A DNA stretch of 64,000 nucleotides from Nectonema munidae (Eukaryota > Nematomorpha > Nectonematoida > Nectonematidae), in assembly GCA_030549495.1 (NCBI GenBank), contig JAUIRK010000916.1, forward strand, positions 1,277,001-1,341,000. The letters are read 5' to 3'. Positions 58,974 to 64,000 of this stretch are shown here, in pieces (positions within the stretch are counted from its first letter, which is position 1; each line of letters begins with the position of its first letter). The notes under the pieces were generated by a model, which worked only from the letters and a program-made list of their open reading frames with translations, searched no databases and was not told the DNA's origin. The position numbers and the translations under genes were made by a program.

Positions 58974-60104
58974 GGCCATGCATAAAGTACGTACGCATAA
59001 AATTGCATATTTTCAGACCCTCCCCCCGCTCTGTACTCACGTGTACTATTTGGCATACCCCCTCAAGCATCTTGTTTGAGATTAACTTTGATAGGCTTCC
59101 CCATTTCCTTCTCCCACTTACATCTTCTCGTCTTAATGTAATAGACGCAAGTAGTCAATTAAGGTTTAAGACAATTTGGACTCTAATTATATTCCTATTA
59201 ATATTGCCTTGACGCCAAAGTGTCCAAATGCCGAATTGTCTTGAGGCCAAATTGAGCTTGAATAGTAATAGACATTTTATCAGATATTAACAGCGGTCTA
59301 AAGAGAGTAAACGTAAAAATTAAAAGATTTATTAAACCAAAATTCAAAAAATAAACATATCTATATATAAAATGTAAATATTGAATATAAAATATCTAGA
59401 TTTAAATATAAAATAGAATATGACAAATCAAATCAAGGTAAAAGTAAATAATTAGAGTATACGACGTTTAAAATACTTTTTACAACAAAAGAAGGTATAT
59501 ATACACATATGCATAAATGTCTTCAGTGAAGGAAGATTGAAATACAATAAACATATTCTGAAATACTGACATTTCCTCACTGTCAAAATCAGGAAAAAGC
59601 GATGATGGTGTAATATCATCTGTGGTAGCATCTTTATCCTTCTCTGAATCAGAATTTGATCCAACTATGTCAATATTACTTGCTCAGTGAGCTATGCCTT
59701 TTCTTTTGCAGCTTCACTTGACCAGTAGAAATCACAAATCTTCTCTTTCATAGATGGAAAATACAAATCAAATTGTACAACTGGGTATATCAGTGCTTCT
59801 TTTGGTCGTGAGTTCCACAATAAACGCTATTTTAATGGTGCAAAAGATATACGAGTTCAAAATGGGATTTTGGCTCAATTGCCTCCATACCACTGTTGGT
59901 GTAATTGTATAAAGCAGAAAGCGGAATAAATCGGTTATGAAATATTGTTTGCAAATTGGTAATAAATGGTGATCAGCATGACTTATTCAAAATTGAACCG
60001 CGTATGTGCTGCCATTCAAAACCTCATTCCTACCACTCTACGCAGCTGTACTTTTAAGAGACCCACCCTTCCCCTCTCATTGCGTACGTACTTTATGAAT
60101 GGCC
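58974..60104. mobile_element. DNA transposon relic, 1.13 kb, with 24-bp inverted repeats
   Basis: The left end GGCCATGCATAAAGTACG and the reversed right end GGCCATTCATAAAGTACG continue to 24 bp with a single mismatch. C-rich blocks follow (ACCCTCCCCCC; reversed AGGGGAAGGG). On the minus strand near 59760-59560 broken coding remains (FPSMKEKICDFYWSSEAAKE; ATTDDITPSSLFPDFDSEEM), acidic and not assigned to a family. Confidence 0.7.
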
Positions 60105-60697
60105 ACAAAGCCAACACACCGTTTGAGAGTGTCCATTAATCACACGTTTCATATTATATGTGTATATGCTTCAGTAGAACTGTCGAACCAGGGATTTTAT
60201 TATACTTTTTATAACATGTAGACTGTAGATCTAACAGTGTGATCAAAATAAACAAATTATTCGTAAGGAATTGGACGGTATGGTTTTTCCACTTTTATTT
60301 TATAAAAATTACACTGAATCGATTTTCTAATGATTTATAAAAGTTTATTTTAATATGGACGCCTAAAATTTTTATTAAGATTCCTAAAGATCATTGGAAA
60401 AGTCCATTGAATGATCACGATTACGAGAACATACGGAGTTTAAGTGAGAATTATGAATGCAAATTTAGTTATAGACAAGTTATGAAGTTTTAATTGATCA
60501 TAAAATTTAGATAGTCGAAAAAATAAAACTAAGTATAAAACTCACTTTGTTCTCTTGGAAATTTTCTAAATCATTTGACGTATCTTTAGAAAGCATGTAA
60601 AGTTGTATTGAAAGAAAAATCGAATTAGGTAAAACGAATAAACTAAACAACTCATTAATCTTTTGTTTTCTGAAAAGAGTTAGCAAAAGTTCAATTG

Positions 60698-60727
60698 TAA
60701 AGAGAGAGAAAGAGAGAGAAAGAGGGA
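60698..60727. repeat. (AGAG)n-type simple repeat
   Basis: Short imperfect run of GAGA/AAAGAG units. Confidence 0.8.
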
Positions 60728-61185
60728 AAATATAGAAAGAGTTCGACTTATTACTTATTAATAAGTATATGAATTTATCGATCAGCTTATTGATTACGTA
60801 TATAAACATAATGGTGAATAGTAGTTTGAAGTTGAATAGTATGTAGACGAGTTTTGTTGCGTAAACTTGTCAATAAAGCACTCTTCCAAACTTGTAAGCC
60901 AAGGTAATATACTGCGTATGTAAAATACACGAGTACAGAACGATTCATTCTCCAACAAAATAATCAGTCCATTCTCAATACAAAAGTTCTTACAATATAC
61001 ACAGTGAAATAAAAGCTTGAATTTTCCCCCCTTTTCCCATTTGCCATTTTATGCCCTTAAAACTAGCTAATCATATAAATTCTTTTCAAAACAAAGCCTT
61101 TTTGATTAACCAATTATTATCAACCAAATCTACATTTTTATTTTGACTTTAAAAAAAGAAAACCATCTGCGATATTATTAATTCT

Positions 61186-61248
61186 TTTTAATACAAATCT
61201 TGTTTTACATTAGATAGCGTCTGATTATTCTGGTCGTTAATGGATTAA
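61186..61248 (-). mobile_element. Truncated piggyBac-type MITE
   Basis: It matches the end of the 58423 family in reverse (GTCTGATTATTCTGGTCGTTAA) and ends GGATTAA. The other half is missing. Confidence 0.65.
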
Positions 61249-62541
61249 AGTGAGTTGTTATCGTAGAATTTAGATACCTATAGTCACCTAATCAAGGAGA
61301 GAGTTGGTTTCGTGTATTATTCATTGACCTATTCAGTTAAAATATTTTATTAGAGTGCGATCCTGATTGCGATTTCGATTCTCCATGCTTTGGAAAATTT
61401 ATTTTCAGTTTTGAAAATGATATTTAGTTAGCGCGTTCACTCTACTCATTCTATAGCATGTAAGTATATTAAATTATTGAAAAAAGTTTCTAAGTATCGG
61501 AATCGTCATTGGTTCAAAAAACTGGGATCGTTACATCATTACTATGAAATTATGCCCCACTGTGTGTGTCTGTTTGTTGAATGAGAAAAATATTTTATTC
61601 AAAATTCATCTATTTTGACCTCAAATATGTGTATGAAAAAGTTATTTCTTCATAGAGTACAAATAAACATTCATATATTGTTCACACTTTCTTTCACTAT
61701 TTCTTTAAAGCATTTGCTTCTAGGAAAAGCTGAGGATAAAAAAATCAAAATATCGTGATGTTGGGATCAAATGGGTTAAGACATTTTCTTGTGGACAGTG
61801 TTGGAACGATTGTCGGAATTGGAATCGTCACAAAGGGATTTTTTCATGTATTGGAATCGAAATCGCATCGGAAAAACCTTGTTCCGATTTTTCAATTATT
61901 TTTTGAAACATATTTTTTTATTAGATAAACAAAGTTTACTTTTTATGTATAGCAAGGTCCATTGTTGAATACTCTTTTCTGATAAACGTTTTTCCTAAAT
62001 ACTGTCTATAGTCAAAAATTGTGAAATGAGCATTTAGGTTTTGTCTACCTTCTATTTATGGAACATCATTGGCTGTTAAAGGGTTATTAATAGAGAGGTA
62101 ATTTTTTTTATAATTTTTTAAATTTTTCTTCTGACTGCGTCATGGATAGAAGGTAAAATAAGTAATACTCTTGAAAGTTTGGTGAATTCATGTTTGTTAA
62201 AGTGAAATTTTAGGTCATTTTCGGATTATTATCGTTTTTAAAAAGTTTTTGCCAGCTTGTGTAAAAGGTTTATAAGATATCATTTGTATTAAGTATAAGA
62301 ATATAGTAAAATTTATAGGTTTTCTAAGTTTTCTCTACTTAATCAAAATAATTATTAGTTTCAAAATAAAAAGAATCGGTATCGATATGGGAATCGTGTA
62401 TTTTTTAGAACCGGCATCGTAATCTGAATCGTACAAAAGTTTAGTATCGTTCCATCACATACTTATGAACATTTAAACACACGAATCATATAGGTGGGTG
62501 TTGAAGAAACTCTACTTTCCCTCGAATTGTGTCATTCTTCT

Positions 62542-62672
62542 TTAACCCGTTAACGCCCAATGTCCACTATAGTCGACTTTACAAAAATAAAATCGTGTGC
62601 GTTTATCAAATCTCTTTAATACAAATCTTCTGCTTTACATTTGATATCGTCTGATTATTCTGGTCGATAATC
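62542..62672 (-). mobile_element. piggyBac-type MITE, inverted relative to the 58.4-kb copy
   Basis: TTAACCCGTTAACGCCCAAT opens the element. The inside matches 58423-58559 in reverse, including TAGTCGACTTTACAAAAATA and CTGATTATTCTGGTCG. The far terminus has decayed after TGGTCGATAA. Confidence 0.8.
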
Positions 62673-63055
62673 AAAGATATTCAAAATTTGATGTGCTATC
62701 TTTTTACAGGGATATTTATGAAGAAGTCGCTAATTAAACATTTTCATGCATAATGCGGCATCCGTGGCCGATGTAAAAATCATTTGCTTTGAGTTGTATA
62801 AAAAGTTGTAAAAATGATAAGCAGACGATTAGTCTTCAAAATCTGGGGCTTTAAAAATTTAGTGAAGATTATTTAAATTAAAATGTAAAATGAAGAAAGC
62901 CAGATGTTTCGCTTCATGAAAAACATCACAAAGCGCTGCTTAAAGAAGTATTTTTTTCATAAGTGGTGTAAAAATAGAAAAAGGGAATTTCTAAAAATGA
63001 TGAAACCATTTTTAACTGTGAAACCTAAGGTGATGATGAAAGGAAATGCTTTTAC

Positions 63056-63229
63056 TTTTCCATCTTCGACTTCGGCGGATGTTATGTCGCGCCATTCTTC
63101 CAAAACAGAGCCCAAGTCAACGTGCTTCAGAGGGACGCGAACCTCGCCAATTTGATCATGCTTTGAGAATCTGTCGAAATCGAATATTGAAAGAATCAGC
63201 GTCTTAGCAGTTAATTCGGAGTAAGCAAC
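63056..63229 (-). CDS. Syt1: Synaptotagmin 1, exon for second half of C2A
   Basis: The 174-bp exon (58 codons, phase 0 on both sides) lies between a TAATTTCAG acceptor and a GGAAAA|GTAAAAG donor. It reads [40 protein letters not shown] and [27 protein letters not shown] contains all four loop-3 calcium ligands of C2A (D, D, S, D). The exons for the transmembrane anchor, the linker and the first half of C2A must lie past the right edge of the window. The opposite strand is open here by chance only. Confidence 0.95.
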
Positions 63230-63640
63230 CTGAAATTATTAATTAATTTTCCTATATTTAACTCATAATTCATACATAATTCATACAGATATTTCATTTC
63301 GATAGTATTAGTGCTTCTTTGCCGGGATGGATGCCACACTATTTTTGAATAGATATGCATACTTGTTTTTTGATCGTTAAAGCTACACTAATCTACATTT
63401 TTTAGAACTTTCTTTCTATATACTTTGATCATCTCTAAGGAATCAGTATCAATAAAGAAACTTTCATAGTATTTATCTCAATTAACATTCCGTCAATCAA
63501 AAATGATATATCTCTAAAAATTATCTTTAATCGAAATGAATCTTTTGTCATAATCAAAAATGCCATTTCCTCATTTAAGCTATCCGAATTTCTTTCATAA
63601 CTTCTACGCTGACTTTAGTTTATCTGAAAAGATCTTTCAG
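63230..63640 (-). other. Start of the next synaptotagmin intron
   Basis: No coding similarity to the first half of C2A is seen between 63230 and the right edge. AT-rich, without recognised elements up to the duplication at 63641. Confidence 0.5.
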
Positions 63641-63970
63641 ATTGATATTCATTTATTTGGATACTTAAAAATCGTAATAAAGTTTTCATTGGAAATTAAC
63701 TTTTTTATTAAAAGTTATTCTTACTCAAATTTTGAAAGCACTGGTTAAAATCTCTACTGAAAGGTAACTTAAGGGAGCGATCAAAATGGTCTTTGAGAGC
63801 AGGTTCATTGATATTCATTTATTTAGATACTTAAAAATCGTAATAAAGTTTTCATTGGAAATTAACTTTTTTATTAAAAGTTATTCTTACTCAAATTTTG
63901 AAAGCACTGGTTAAAATCTCTACTGAAAGGTAACTTAAGGGAGCGATCAAAATGGTCTTTGAGAGCAGGT
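63641..63970 (+). repeat. Recent 166-bp tandem duplication
   Basis: 63641-63806 and 63807-63970 are almost identical; by eye I find a single internal difference (TTTGGATAC against TTTAGATAC) besides the ends. The unit holds ATTGATATTCATTTATTT and ends CTTTGAGAGCAGGT. It lies inside a synaptotagmin intron. Confidence 0.9.
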
Positions 63971-64000
63971 GGTGGCTTATTAATAACAGTGGAATAAGTG

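Noticed and set aside
62904-63155. 83-codon plus-strand frame
   Set aside because: It overlaps the antisense of the synaptotagmin C2A exon at 63056-63229, which has clear homology and splice sites. The plus frame has none.

Overview
This window is very AT-rich, intron-bearing eukaryotic DNA packed with dead transposons. Three host genes are recognisable, all on the minus strand: a full-length ABCC-type (MRP-like) transporter, an AATF/Che-1 (TRAUB family) nucleolar protein, and most of synaptotagmin 1. The synaptotagmin sequence (C2A and C2B calcium sites, the basic KRLKKKK patch, an insect-like DYDRIGSSE loop, a C-terminal WHTL) and the mix of hAT, piggyBac and Penelope-like elements point to an arthropod. 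A repeat-laden, AT-rich crustacean such as a parasitic copepod would fit, but the species cannot be proved from this window.

Layout. 1-1.6 kb: flank 3' of the transporter. 1.6-11.8 kb: ABCC gene in three exons; its 5.2-kb first intron carries a 1.7-kb element with inverted repeats of about 130 bp and other transposon ends. 12.0-13.8 kb: broken Penelope-like element (reverse transcriptase plus GIY-YIG nuclease), then a piggyBac MITE. 14.3-18.5 kb: two broken hAT elements in opposite orientations. 18.9-24.6 kb: tandem repeats and a dispersed repeat split by a 2168-bp hAT with an 8-bp target duplication; a hammerhead-ribozyme motif of the Penelope/retrozyme type is nested inside that hAT; the dispersed repeat abuts a broken ZBED-type hAT. 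25.0-26.3 kb: AATF in one exon with a polyadenylation signal 12 bp past the stop. 26.3-46.6 kb: intergenic DNA with MITEs, two tRNA-like SINE families, a piggyBac relic, a second copy of the 20.7-kb dispersed repeat carrying a different hAT, and an unrecognised 139-codon reading frame. 46.6-63.2 kb: synaptotagmin 1 in four recognisable exons separated by 4-7 kb introns full of hAT relics, MITEs and minisatellites; its 5' exons lie past the right edge. A recent 166-bp tandem duplication ends the window.

The host genes are unrelated in function: efflux transport, ribosome biogenesis/transcription control, and calcium-triggered synaptic release. The most interesting non-coding signals are the hammerhead motif, the reciprocal empty sites of the two dispersed-repeat copies, hairpins sharing a loop but with different paired stems, and a phase-compatible short exon with a stop inside the synaptotagmin C2B intron.
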